Positions 33,605-42,088 of a stretch of 45,613 nt of DNA are shown piece after piece. The stretch's first letter is position 1. Each line of letters opens with the position of its first letter. This DNA is from JBEOJY01 sp040275305 (GTDB lineage: Bacteria; Pseudomonadota; Alphaproteobacteria; UBA9219), in the NCBI GenBank assembly GCA_040275305.1, contig JBEOJY010000025.1, forward strand, positions 1 through 45,613, in the 5' to 3' direction. The translations under genes and the position numbers were made by a program. The notes under the pieces were generated by a model that made no database searches, had not been told where the DNA came from, and saw nothing but the letters and a program-made list of their open reading frames with translations.

Positions 33605-34273
33605 TTACCCCGCCAGCGCCATCGCCGCCGGGCTCTGATGCAGCGCGAGATCGAGATATTCTCCGGCATAGTCCGAGACGAGATCCAGTTGCTGCGAAAA
33701 GAAGTGCCCAGCCTCAGGAATCACGCGATAATCAATCGTCACGCCGCGCTGGCTCGACAGCTTGGCGACAAGCTTGGCCACCGACGGCTCCGGCACAATC
33801 TCATCCGTCGCGCCATGGATAATCTGCCCAGAAGTAGGGCAGGGCGCGAGGAAGTTGAAATCCAGCATGTTCGCGGGCGGCGCGACCGAGATGAACGACT
33901 CGATCTCCGGTCTGCGCATCAGAAGCTGCATGCTGATCCATGCGCCGAATGAAAATCCCGCCACCCAAACCGAACGCGCGTTGCGGTTGATGCCCTGCAA
34001 CCAATCCAGCGCCGCCGCCGCGTCGCTAAGCTCTCCGTCGCCTCGGTCATAGCTGCCCTGGCTACGGCCAACGCCACGAAAGTTAAAGCGCAAGGTGGAA
34101 AAATCGCGCTCCGCGAAGGCGGTATAGAGTTGATAAACCACCTTATTATTCATCGTCCCGCCATGCTGCGGGTGAGGGTGCAGAACGATCGCAATCGGCG
34201 CGCGCGGCGACTTGCCGGGACTGTAACGGCCTTCAAGACGCCCTGCTGGGCCTGCGAAAAGTACTTCGGGCAT
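33605..34273 (-). CDS. Alpha/beta hydrolase
   Basis: A 222-residue serine hydrolase of the YfhR/dienelactone-like branch common in alphaproteobacteria. The start MPEVLFAGPAGRLEGRY is the conserved family start and has AGGA upstream; a longer frame (from 34300 or 34426) lacks such support. Motifs: IVLHPHPQHGGTMNNKV, LRFNFRGVGRSQG, the nucleophile elbow GFSFGAW, a later Asp in GATDEIVPE and the His in PEAGHFFS. The substrate is unknown. It is convergent with the GtrA-like gene, with four bases between stops. Confidence 0.9.
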   Translation of the reverse strand: MPEVLFAGPAGRLEGRYSPGKSPRAPIAIVLHPHPQHGGTMNNKVVYQLYTAFAERDFSTLRFNFRGVGRSQGSYDRGDGELSDAAAALDWLQGINRNARSVWVAGFSFGAWISMQLLMRRPEIESFISVAPPANMLDFNFLAPCPTSGQIIHGATDEIVPEPSVAKLVAKLSSQRGVTIDYRVIPEAGHFFSQQLDLVSDYAGEYLDLALHQSPAAMALAG

Positions 34274-34512
34274 AGATATTCCTGTCTGTCGCTCTTTCAT
34301 GCTGCAATTTCCGCAAGAATCTGATATGACTCGCCACATAAACGCATAAGAATTGCGGAACGAAACGAGAAAAACAAAACTTGCAAAGCGACAGCATACT
34401 AGCACATGTCCCATAGTCACTTTCAAGCAAGTATTTCAAAGCCTTGTGTCAGGACTCTCGACGAAATAATGTGTGGAGAAACAAAAGAAATCAATGGGTT
34501 ACGGATATTTCC

Positions 34513-35640
34513 ATGATTTACCTTGATTATAACGCCACGGCGCCGATGAAACCCGCTGTGCGCGCTGCCGTTGCCGAGGCGATGGAGCGCTATGGCAACG
34601 CCTCGTCCGTGCACCGCTTTGGACGCATCGTGCGCCGCCATATCGAGGACGCTCGCGCCAATGTCGCGGCGCTCGTGGGCGTGAAGTCGGCGCAAGTGAT
34701 CTTCACCAGCGGCGGCACCGAATCCAACAATCTGGCCGTCAGGAATGTGCAGCAGGGCGCGCGCATTGCGACATCGTCCATCGAGCACGAATCGATCCTT
34801 TCTAATGCGGCCGGAGCGCCCCGGATTCCCGCAAACGAACAGGGCATCATCGATCTGGAACAAGCCAAAGCGATCATGCGGGGACTGCCGTCGCGGTCGC
34901 TCGTCTCGGTGATGCTCGTCAACAATGAAACGGGCATCATCCAGCCCGTCGCGCGGATAGCCGAAATCGCGCGAGCGCAAGGCCACTACACGCACACCGA
35001 CGCGGTGCAAGCTGCTGGCCGACTTCCCGTTGACTTTGACTCTTTGGGCGCGGATTACCTTTCGCTCTCGGCCCATAAGATCGGAGGACCTCAAGGCGTC
35101 GGCGCTTTGATCGTGAGCGAGCGCGTGTTGGCGAGCTTTACGCCGCTTCTGCGCGGAGGCGGACAGGAAATGAACCGGCGTCCCGGCACGGAAAACGTTC
35201 CGGGCATCGCGGGATTCGGCGCGGCGGCGCAGCTGGCCGCCGACGATCTGCGCGACATGCCGCGTCTTGCGCAATTGCGCGACCGCTTCGAAAAACGGCT
35301 ACAGGAAATAGGCGGCGAGGATGTGGAAATCATCGGGAAAAGCGCCCCCAGAGTCGCCAACACCGCATGCCTAGTCACGGAAGGCATGGTCGGCGAGACG
35401 CAGGTGATGGCGATGGATCTTGAAGGCGTGGCGGTCAGCGCGGGCGCCGCATGTTCAAGCGGCAAGGTCAAGCCTTCGCATGTTCTGCTGGCGATGGGCT
35501 TGCCGGAAGCGCGCGCAAAATCTGGCCTGCGCGTTTCTCTCGGATGGAAAACGGAAGCGTCTGACATAGAGCGCTGTGTCGCGGCGTGGCAGAAAATATA
35601 TGTTCGCGCAGGCGGTCGCAACAAGTCCAAAGCGGCTTAA
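34513..35640 (+). CDS. Cysteine desulfurase (NifS/IscS family)
   Basis: A 375-residue PLP enzyme that removes sulfur from cysteine for Fe-S cluster assembly or tRNA thiolation. The start MIYLDYNATAPMKPAVRAA is the family start. The PLP lysine is in LSAHKIGGPQGVGAL, with FTSGGTESNNLA and HTDAVQAAG also conserved. The catalytic cysteine lies in SAGAACSSGKVKPSHVL, the short-loop NifS-like form. An HscB-like gene follows 30 bases downstream, supporting a role in Fe-S assembly. The frame is open upstream to 34444 but without family resemblance. Confidence 0.94.
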   Translation: MIYLDYNATAPMKPAVRAAVAEAMERYGNASSVHRFGRIVRRHIEDARANVAALVGVKSAQVIFTSGGTESNNLAVRNVQQGARIATSSIEHESILSNAAGAPRIPANEQGIIDLEQAKAIMRGLPSRSLVSVMLVNNETGIIQPVARIAEIARAQGHYTHTDAVQAAGRLPVDFDSLGADYLSLSAHKIGGPQGVGALIVSERVLASFTPLLRGGGQEMNRRPGTENVPGIAGFGAAAQLAADDLRDMPRLAQLRDRFEKRLQEIGGEDVEIIGKSAPRVANTACLVTEGMVGETQVMAMDLEGVAVSAGAACSSGKVKPSHVLLAMGLPEARAKSGLRVSLGWKTEASDIERCVAAWQKIYVRAGGRNKSKAA

Positions 35641-35670
35641 CGGCGCATGACGGAAGGACGAGGAAGCTTC

Positions 35671-36306
35671 ATGTTCAATGTTATCGGTCTCAGTGATTTT
35701 ACCAACGCGGCGAACAACGGGATGCATTGCTGGATCTGCCAGAAGTCCCTGTCTAATCGCGCGTTGTTTTGCCATCATTGCGGAACCATCCAGCCAGTGC
35801 GCGATATCGACCACTTCGCGCGCCTTGGCATCGAACGTCGCATTGACATTGATCTGGAGCATCTGGAAAAGCAATACGCTGCGCTCTCGCGCACGCTGGA
35901 TCCCCAGAGGTTTCTCATCCGTGGCCTAGGCGAACGCGGACATGCCGCGAAGCAGCTCGAAGCCTTGCGCGAGGCCTACGAGGCTTTGCGTGAACCGCTG
36001 CGGCGCGGGCGCTATTGGCTCAACCTGCACGCGAGCGAAGCGAATCAGATGGCGGTGCAAGCCAATCCGTTTGTCTCGGAATTGCGACAGGAATTGGAAA
36101 ACGCCGCCGAGCCTTGCGCGTGTGACCGCGTGGCGCAGAAGGCCGGACAGGCGCTGGAACACGGAATCGTGGGCCTTATGCACGCGCTGCGCGGCGAAAA
36201 CTGGCAACAGGCCAAGGCGGCGCTCAGCGAGCTTGATGGCCTCGAAGCCATTCTAGGCGACGTACGCTCCCGCCGCGCCGCATTGATGCCGAACGCGCGG
36301 GTGTAA
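35671..36306 (+). CDS. hscB: HscB-like J-domain protein, zinc-binding N-terminus, HPD lost
   Basis: A 211-residue protein. Residues 20-37 form a tetracysteine site (CWIC...CHHC), as in the N-terminus of eukaryotic HSCB and unlike E. coli HscB. Residues about 46-105 form a J-like domain (DHFARLGIERRIDIDLEHLE). The HPD tripeptide needed to stimulate Hsp70 is replaced: the helix II-III loop reads TLDPQRF where LHPDRF is expected. The C-terminal helical domain (about 125-205) resembles the IscU-binding domain of HscB. It starts at 35671 with GAGGA at good spacing. It follows the cysteine desulfurase, consistent with Fe-S cluster delivery. The loss of HPD makes canonical HscA activation doubtful. 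Confidence 0.75.
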   Translation: MFNVIGLSDFTNAANNGMHCWICQKSLSNRALFCHHCGTIQPVRDIDHFARLGIERRIDIDLEHLEKQYAALSRTLDPQRFLIRGLGERGHAAKQLEALREAYEALREPLRRGRYWLNLHASEANQMAVQANPFVSELRQELENAAEPCACDRVAQKAGQALEHGIVGLMHALRGENWQQAKAALSELDGLEAILGDVRSRRAALMPNARV

Positions 36307-36363
36307 AAAGCGTTCTGTCCGTAACTGCTAAGCTGTCTTTCTGGCATGAGCAGACAAACCTTC

Positions 36364-36494
36364 AGGAAAGGGCCGTCATCGCGAGGAGCCTTCTTCAGGC
36401 GACGTGGCGATCCAGAGTCACACAAGGGCTGTCCTTGCGACTCTAGGTTGCTTCGACCCCAAGAAGGGACCACACATGACGCCCCCTTCCTTCA
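36364..36494. repeat. Palindromic 'gtcattgcgaggag' family repeat, copy 2
   Basis: The left end aggaaagggccgtcatcgcgaggag and right end acatgacgcccccttcctt are inverted, with the internal gcgatccagagtc...gactctaggttgc pairing conserved from the other copies. No gene is seen between 36307 and 36642 apart from this. Confidence 0.7.
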
Positions 36495-36642
36495 GCATTG
36501 CTTTCGTCAATTCGATGTCGGGCTTGGGGGTTACCTCTGTCCTGCATACGCAATTACCCCCTTGCATCTTGTGCATTCGACCCCATATTAGCGTTTAACC
36601 TTGCCCTCAGGCGGGGAAAATGACGCAAAGGAGCGATGCAGG

Positions 36643-37227
36643 ATGTCTTCTGGCTATGAATCTCAGGCTTCAGGCATAGTGTCATGGCACGGCACGACGA
36701 TCATCGCGATCCGCAAGGGCGGCAAGGTAGTCGTGGCGGGCGACGGGCAAGTCTCGATGGGCAACACCATCGTCAAGGGCAACGCCCGCAAGGTGCGCAG
36801 GCTTAAAACTGGATCGGGAACCGATGTGATCGCGGGTTTCGCGGGCGCGACCGCCGATGCCTTCGCGTTGTTCGAACGTCTGGAAGGCAAACTTGAAAAA
36901 CATCCGGGCCAGCTCATGCGGGCTTGCGTCGAAATGGCCAAGGACTGGCGCACCGACCGCTATCTGCGCAGACTGGAAGCCATGATGGCCGTGGCCGACC
37001 GTTCCACCAGCCTTATTCTGTCCGGCACGGGCGATGTGCTCGAACCCGAAGACGGGATCATTGGCATCGGCTCCGGCGGTCATTACGCGCTCTCCGCTGC
37101 GCGCGCGCTGATCGACCGCGAGGACATGGATGCCGAAGCCATCGCGCGCAAAGCGCTCTCCATTGCCGCCGGAATCTGCGTGTTCACGAACACGAATGTC
37201 ACGCTGGAATCGATTGAACTAACCTGA
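36643..37227 (+). CDS. hslV: ATP-dependent protease HslV, peptidase subunit
   Basis: A 194-residue threonine peptidase subunit of the HslVU (ClpQY) protease. The mature catalytic Thr is in HGTTIIAIRKGGKVVVAGDG after a short propeptide. VSMGNTIVKGNARKVRRL, GFAGATADAFALFERLEGKL and GIGSGGHYALSAARALID are typical. The start at 36643 has AAGGAG about 12 bases upstream; the frame is open to 36601 with no support. hslU follows 36 bases later in the same direction, the normal order. Confidence 0.97.
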   Translation: MSSGYESQASGIVSWHGTTIIAIRKGGKVVVAGDGQVSMGNTIVKGNARKVRRLKTGSGTDVIAGFAGATADAFALFERLEGKLEKHPGQLMRACVEMAKDWRTDRYLRRLEAMMAVADRSTSLILSGTGDVLEPEDGIIGIGSGGHYALSAARALIDREDMDAEAIARKALSIAAGICVFTNTNVTLESIELT

Positions 37228-37263
37228 TTGCGCAGAAGAATATTGTCAGAAAGGCATATGCAG

Positions 37264-38586
37264 ATGACCCAACTTTCCCCCCGCGAAATCGTCGCCGAGC
37301 TGGACCGCCACATCATCGGACAGGCCGACGCCAAACGCGCCGTCGCTATTGCGTTGCGCAACCGTTGGCGTCGTCAGCAATTGTCCGACGATCTGCGCGA
37401 GGAAGTGCTGCCCAAGAACATCCTGATGATCGGTCCTACTGGCGTGGGAAAAACCGAAATTGCCCGGCGTCTCGCCAAGCTCGCGCAAGCGCCGTTCTAC
37501 AAATGCGAAGCGACCAAGTTCACGGAAGTGGGCTATGTCGGGCGCGACGTGGAGCAGATTATCCGCGACCTCGCCGACGCCTCCGTCAAGATGACGCGCG
37601 AGCGGATGCGCAAGGAAGTCGCGCAGAAGGCGGAAGCCGCCGCAGAGGAAAGGTTGCTCAACGCGCTGGTCGGCGAAAGCGCGACTCCGGAAACGCGCAC
37701 GAAATTCCGCCATATGCTGAAAGAAGGCGAACTGAACGACCGTGAAGTCGAAATCGAGGTGCAGGATAACGGTTCAGGCTCTGCCATGCCGATGTTCGAC
37801 ATTCCCGGCATGCCCGGCGCGCAATTAGGCATGATGAATGTCGGCGACATGATTGGCAAGGCGCTCGGCGGCAACCGCACGCACACGCGTAAATGCGCGG
37901 TTCCGGAGGCGCGGGAAATTCTGCGCGAGGAAGAAGCCGACAAATTGCTTGATCAGGATAAAGTCGTCGACGAAGCTCTCGAAGCCGTCGAGCAAAACGG
38001 CATCGTTTTCCTTGACGAAATCGACAAAATCGCGTCGCGCTCCGAGAATTTCCGTGGCGGCGGCGATGTGAGCCGCGAAGGCGTGCAGCGCGATTTGCTT
38101 CCGCTCATCGAAGGCACCACCGTCTCGACCAAATATGGCGCGGTGAAAACGGACCATATTCTCTTCATCGCGTCCGGCGCGTTCCATCTTTCCAAACCTT
38201 CGGACTTGCTGCCTGAGCTGCAAGGCCGCCTGCCGATCCGCGTAGAGCTGAAGCCGCTTACCAAGGACGATTTCCGCCGCATATTAACCGAGCCGGAAGC
38301 GAGCCTTGTGCGGCAATACAAAGCGCTTCTGGGAACCGAGGAAGTCACGCTCGAATTCACGCCGGACTCCATCGACGAGCTTGCCAAGCTCGCGGCAGAG
38401 GTCAACAGCGGCGTCGAGAATATCGGCGCGCGCCGTCTGCACACGCTGTTGGAAAAGCTTCTGGAGGACATCAGTTTTGAAGCCAGCGACAAACCTAACT
38501 CGACCGTCACGATAGACGCCGCCTATGTCCGCGAACGCCTCGCCGACTTCGCCAGCAACGTCGACCTGTCGAAGTTTATATTGTGA
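37264..38586 (+). CDS. hslU: ATP-dependent protease HslU, ATPase subunit
   Basis: A 440-residue AAA+ unfoldase that feeds substrates to HslV. Start MTQLSPREIVAELDRHIIGQ is the family start, with AGAAAGG 9 bases upstream; the nearby ATG at 37258 is too close to that site. Walker A is GPTGVGKTEIARRLAK, Walker B is VFLDEIDKIA, and the GYVGRDVEQIIRDL pore region, the I-domain (about 110-240) and the sensor region GRLPIRVELKPL are present. It ends ...FILstop, the usual C-terminal tail that docks into HslV. Confidence 0.97.
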   Translation: MTQLSPREIVAELDRHIIGQADAKRAVAIALRNRWRRQQLSDDLREEVLPKNILMIGPTGVGKTEIARRLAKLAQAPFYKCEATKFTEVGYVGRDVEQIIRDLADASVKMTRERMRKEVAQKAEAAAEERLLNALVGESATPETRTKFRHMLKEGELNDREVEIEVQDNGSGSAMPMFDIPGMPGAQLGMMNVGDMIGKALGGNRTHTRKCAVPEAREILREEEADKLLDQDKVVDEALEAVEQNGIVFLDEIDKIASRSENFRGGGDVSREGVQRDLLPLIEGTTVSTKYGAVKTDHILFIASGAFHLSKPSDLLPELQGRLPIRVELKPLTKDDFRRILTEPEASLVRQYKALLGTEEVTLEFTPDSIDELAKLAAEVNSGVENIGARRLHTLLEKLLEDISFEASDKPNSTVTIDAAYVRERLADFASNVDLSKFIL

Positions 38587-38631
38587 TATGTAATCTTAAC
38601 GCTTGAAGATTTGGCGTGGCATCGCCGCAAG

Positions 38632-38754
38632 CAAGGCACGACCCCCTCGCCCCCGCGAGGGGGAGAGGGCTGGGGTGAGGGGGAGATCTAGTCGCTTGAA
38701 TCCAGCACCCTCACCCTAAACCCCTCTCCCTCCTGTGGAGGGCGAGGTGCCTTA
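38632..38754. repeat. GC-rich palindromic repeat (aaggcac...gtgcctt)
   Basis: The left part (ctcgcccccgcgagggggag, aggggtgaggg-like) and the right part (accctcaccc, ctctccctcctgtggagggc) form a large imperfect inverted repeat closed by aaggcac and gtgcctt. Such ctctccc/gggagag palindromes are widespread intergenic repeats in proteobacteria. It lies between hslU and pmbA and there is no gene in this gap. Confidence 0.7.
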
Positions 38755-38845
38755 TGCCGCGCCATCGGCGAAAATGTTCCCAACTCTTGAACTGTTATGA
38801 GTATAAAACAAAATCCTACCGTCGTTTTTTTTAGGACTCCCACAA

Positions 38846-40186
38846 ATGCCATCCTCGCTCGACCTGTTGCAAGACCTCATCGCCAAGGCCAAACGGAAAG
38901 GAGCCGAATCTGCCGACGCCATTCTGGTGGACGCCTCATCCGTCTCGGTCGATGTCCGCAAGGGCCGCGTCGAAACGACCGAACGTTCAGAGTCGGGCGA
39001 CCTCGACTTGCGCGTGTTCGTCGGCAAGCGGCAAGCGATGGTCTCGACCTCGGATCGTAGCCCGAAGGCGCTGGATGAACTGGTTGAACGCGCCGTCGCG
39101 ATGGCCATGGCCGCGCCAGAAGATCCGTTTTGCGGCCTCGCTTCGCCTGAGCAAATCTCGCAAACATGGCCGGAACTGGATCTTGCCGACGACGCGCCAG
39201 AGCCATCGATAGAGAAGTTGATTGAAACGGCTCACGCGATGGAGGAAGCGGCCTTGGCCGTGAAAGGCGTGACCAACTCGGAAGGCGCGGGCGCGGGCTA
39301 CGGAAGATCAAGATCGTGGCTCGCCGCGAGCAATGGCTTTTCGGGATCGAACGAAGGGACGGGCACGACGCTCAGCGTCTCAGTGATCGCCGGAACAGGC
39401 ACCGGCATGGAGCGTGACTACGAGCATGAATCGCGAATCTATGCGTCCGATCTTCCGTCGCCAATCGACATAGGACGCAAAGCGGGGGAACGTTCGGTGC
39501 GCAGGCTCGGCGCGCGCAAAATGCCGACCTGTCAGGCGCCCGTGGTCTTTGATCCAAGAATAGGGTCATCCTTGCTAAGAACATTGTCCAGCGCGATTTC
39601 TGGAGCCTTGGTCGCGCGCGGCACGACCTTCCTGAAAGACAGCCTTGCCGCCGCGATATTTCCGGAATCCATCACGATCATCGACGATCCCTTCATGCCG
39701 CGCGGATTGCGCTCATGCCCGTTCGATGCCGAAGGCATAGCGCCGATGCGCCGCGAGATCGTGGAAAGGGGCGTTTTGAAAACATGGTTGCTCGACCTGC
39801 GTTCCGCGCGTCAACTGGGCATCGCGCAAAGCACCGGCCATGCCGCGCGCGCGCCGGGCGGAACGCCTTCGCCGTCTCCCAGCAACCTCTATCTGGAAGC
39901 CGGAAAACTCACGCCGCAAGAGCTTATGCGCGATATCAAACAGGGACTGTATGTCACGGATCTGATGGGCTCAGGTATCAGCATCGTCACGGGCGACTAC
40001 AGCTGCGCCGCTGCCGGATTTTGGATCGAGAACGGCGAGATTGCGTTTCCCGTCAATGAAATGACCATCGCAAGCAACCTGCGTGACATGTTCGCAAATC
40101 TTTTCGCAGCCAACGATCTGGAATTCACACGTGGCGTCAATGTGCCAACCTTGCGCATCGAGAACATGACCGTCGCAGGCGTATAA
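38846..40186 (+). CDS. pmbA: TldD/PmbA family protein (PmbA/TldE)
   Basis: A 446-residue protein of the TldD/TldE pair that in E. coli matures microcins and degrades CcdA. Conserved pieces: VSVDVRKGRVETTERSESGD, KRQAMVSTSDRS, GRKAGERSVRRLGARKMPTC, PVVFDPRIGSSLLRTL, LDLRSARQLGIAQSTGHAAR, GIYVTDLMG-like LYVTDLMGSGISIVTGDYS, and GFWIENGEIAFPVNEMTIA. It lacks the HExxxH metal site, as expected for the PmbA/TldE member. No tldD is in the window. Confidence 0.94.
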   Translation: MPSSLDLLQDLIAKAKRKGAESADAILVDASSVSVDVRKGRVETTERSESGDLDLRVFVGKRQAMVSTSDRSPKALDELVERAVAMAMAAPEDPFCGLASPEQISQTWPELDLADDAPEPSIEKLIETAHAMEEAALAVKGVTNSEGAGAGYGRSRSWLAASNGFSGSNEGTGTTLSVSVIAGTGTGMERDYEHESRIYASDLPSPIDIGRKAGERSVRRLGARKMPTCQAPVVFDPRIGSSLLRTLSSAISGALVARGTTFLKDSLAAAIFPESITIIDDPFMPRGLRSCPFDAEGIAPMRREIVERGVLKTWLLDLRSARQLGIAQSTGHAARAPGGTPSPSPSNLYLEAGKLTPQELMRDIKQGLYVTDLMGSGISIVTGDYSCAAAGFWIENGEIAFPVNEMTIASNLRDMFANLFAANDLEFTRGVNVPTLRIENMTVAGV

Positions 40187-40293
40187 TGGCAACGCGCCAG
40201 AGGATTGTAAGAAACTTGTTTGACGCGGGTTGACGGGAATCAATCAAAATGCTGATTGGTTATATTCAATCTCACTCAAGATGGAGACGAAAG

Positions 40294-40827
40294 ATGACCA
40301 AAAAATTCCGCAGCCTGCTCGGTGCCGTGACGGCAGCCATAGCGATATTAGCGATGGCCCCGCAAGCGCAAGCCGCCTCAATCGCGATCGGAGTCGATAA
40401 CCTATGGCATGACTTCACCTTCGGCGGGCAGGGGTCATCTTGGTCGGACAACTTCACCTTCACGCTGTCGGCTCCCGCCTACCTTAAAGTAACGGATGCC
40501 TTTAACTCCGGCGATCAATTCTCCGTATACAACTTCGCCGCTTTCTTGGGCAACACATCGGTTCCAACCAATGGATCTGACCTCGGAGCCAATTACGACG
40601 CGGCCTTTGCCAGCGCGTTGTTCAGCCATGCGAGCTTCCTGCTTGGCCCCGGAACATACGACATCTCAGGGTTTGCGACGCTGTCGCCCTTCGGCGGCGG
40701 TCGCGCTGCTGTTCAGCTATCAAGCGTGCCCCTGCCTGCGGCCTTGCCCTTGCTCGCCATGGGCCTCGCGGGACTTGGCGGCGCTGGTTTCATGAGAAAG
40801 AAGAAAGAAACCGCCGCAGCCGTTTAG
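40294..40827 (+). CDS. Secreted VPLPA-CTERM sorting-domain protein
   Basis: A 177-residue exported protein. A signal peptide of about 33 residues (SLLGAVTAAIAILAMAPQAQA) precedes a beta-rich body (IAIGVDNLWHDFTFGG, FTFTLSAPAYLKVTDAFN). The C-terminus has the tripartite sorting signal: VPLPAALPLLAMGLAGLGG (signature plus hydrophobic helix), then the basic MRKKKET. VPLPA-CTERM proteins are processed by a dedicated exosortase and often tied to exopolysaccharide. No exosortase is in the window. The start at 40294 has GGAGAC upstream. A terminator follows the gene. Confidence 0.9.
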   Translation: MTKKFRSLLGAVTAAIAILAMAPQAQAASIAIGVDNLWHDFTFGGQGSSWSDNFTFTLSAPAYLKVTDAFNSGDQFSVYNFAAFLGNTSVPTNGSDLGANYDAAFASALFSHASFLLGPGTYDISGFATLSPFGGGRAAVQLSSVPLPAALPLLAMGLAGLGGAGFMRKKKETAAAV

Positions 40828-40855
40828 AAGCTGGTTTCAGACATAAGCTAGCTAC

Positions 40856-40892
40856 AGCCCCTGAAAGCCTCGCGCTCTCAGGGGCTTTTCTT
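40856..40892. terminator. Intrinsic terminator between VPLPA-CTERM and MFS genes
   Basis: Stem agcccctgaaag/ctctcaggggct (11 of 12 paired) with a seven-base loop and ttttctttt after it on the plus strand. The gene from the other side (MFS, minus) also ends here, so it may serve both. Confidence 0.8.
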
Positions 40893-40924
40893 TGGCTCGC
40901 TTCCTTCTCGCGTTGGCAAACCCT

Positions 40925-42079
40925 CTACAGATATTTCCTAAAGACCTTGAGATACACAGGCAACGACAAAACCCCCAGCCCAATCGCGAACGCCGCCGCC
41001 ACGCGAATGCCGAAATGATCGGCCAGAATCCCCATAACCATGTTGGTAGCGCCATAGACGAACTTGGTGGCGAACGATGCGACCGAACCAAGCGTTGCCC
41101 GTTGTTTGTCTGTGAACTCTTGCTGCATAAGCGACTTCACGCCAACGGACGTGGTTCCGTAAGTCAGTCCGTTCGATAAGTAGAACAACGGAGAAAGCGC
41201 GTTGGCAAACAGCAAAGCAAGCGAGCAGGAAACCGGCACATAGATGCGAATAGAGATAACCGCCAAGATAGGCTTGATACGTGACAACAGGCGATGAACG
41301 AACAGGAATCCGGAAAAAGCCATCAAATGATGCGCGGCGCGATAAAAGCCTAGTCCCCATGTTGGCCAGAGTTGTTGAATGAAAACCGTGATGAACGCGA
41401 AATGCGCCTCCGCCGCGCCGGAGCCAAGCGCGTTGCCAGCCATAAGCAACGACAAGCGTTTGTTGCGCAGGACATAGCGCAAGGATTCCTTGAAATTCTG
41501 CCATCGGCCATGCGGGTGATGCTCTTTCGGCAGTCGTTTGTTGGCGAAGAACAGGCTGGTGAGCAGCGCCAGCGCATGGGGAAAGATTCCGATTGCGAAA
41601 ACAAGTTTCAAGCCATCCTGCACAAAGAGCGTAGAAAGCAAAGCCGACAACCCAAGGCCAAGCTGAACAAGGCTGTCGCTGTGACTCTGATGGCGCGTCA
41701 GCATGGCTGTCTTCTGATGTTCCTGAAGATCTTCGTACAGCAGCGCATCGTTGTTACCGCTGAACATCGACTCGGCAAGGCCGATCAGGATCGCTCCGGC
41801 AAACATCTCTATCGCGCCCGTCGCAAACGCAAAGCAGCTTGTCGCAAGCAACAAAAGCGCAGACCCCAGAACAAGCGTGTATTTTCTTCCAATCTTGTCC
41901 GATAAAATGCCCGTCGGAATATCCGCAATGGCGCCGACGATTCTATGCGTCGCCATCGCCGCCATGCCTATTGTGTAGCTGCCCGTAACTTGCGCGCAAT
42001 AGATCGCCAGAAAGGCCCATTGCGGCCTGAAGAACACAAGGAAATTATGCAGCGCAATGAGCCGGATATTTCTAGTCAT
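40925..42079 (-). CDS. Major facilitator superfamily transporter
   Basis: A 384-residue inner-membrane carrier with about twelve hydrophobic helices. The MFS loop 2-3 signature is visible (GILSDKIGRKYTLVLG), with a related signature-like loop in the second half. The substrate cannot be inferred. It is the third gene of a run with lgt and midA, starting 9 bases after the midA stop. The ends overlap neither neighbour. Confidence 0.9.
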   Translation of the reverse strand: MTRNIRLIALHNFLVFFRPQWAFLAIYCAQVTGSYTIGMAAMATHRIVGAIADIPTGILSDKIGRKYTLVLGSALLLLATSCFAFATGAIEMFAGAILIGLAESMFSGNNDALLYEDLQEHQKTAMLTRHQSHSDSLVQLGLGLSALLSTLFVQDGLKLVFAIGIFPHALALLTSLFFANKRLPKEHHPHGRWQNFKESLRYVLRNKRLSLLMAGNALGSGAAEAHFAFITVFIQQLWPTWGLGFYRAAHHLMAFSGFLFVHRLLSRIKPILAVISIRIYVPVSCSLALLFANALSPLFYLSNGLTYGTTSVGVKSLMQQEFTDKQRATLGSVASFATKFVYGATNMVMGILADHFGIRVAAAFAIGLGVLSLPVYLKVFRKYL

Positions 42080-42088
42080 CGCGCTTCG

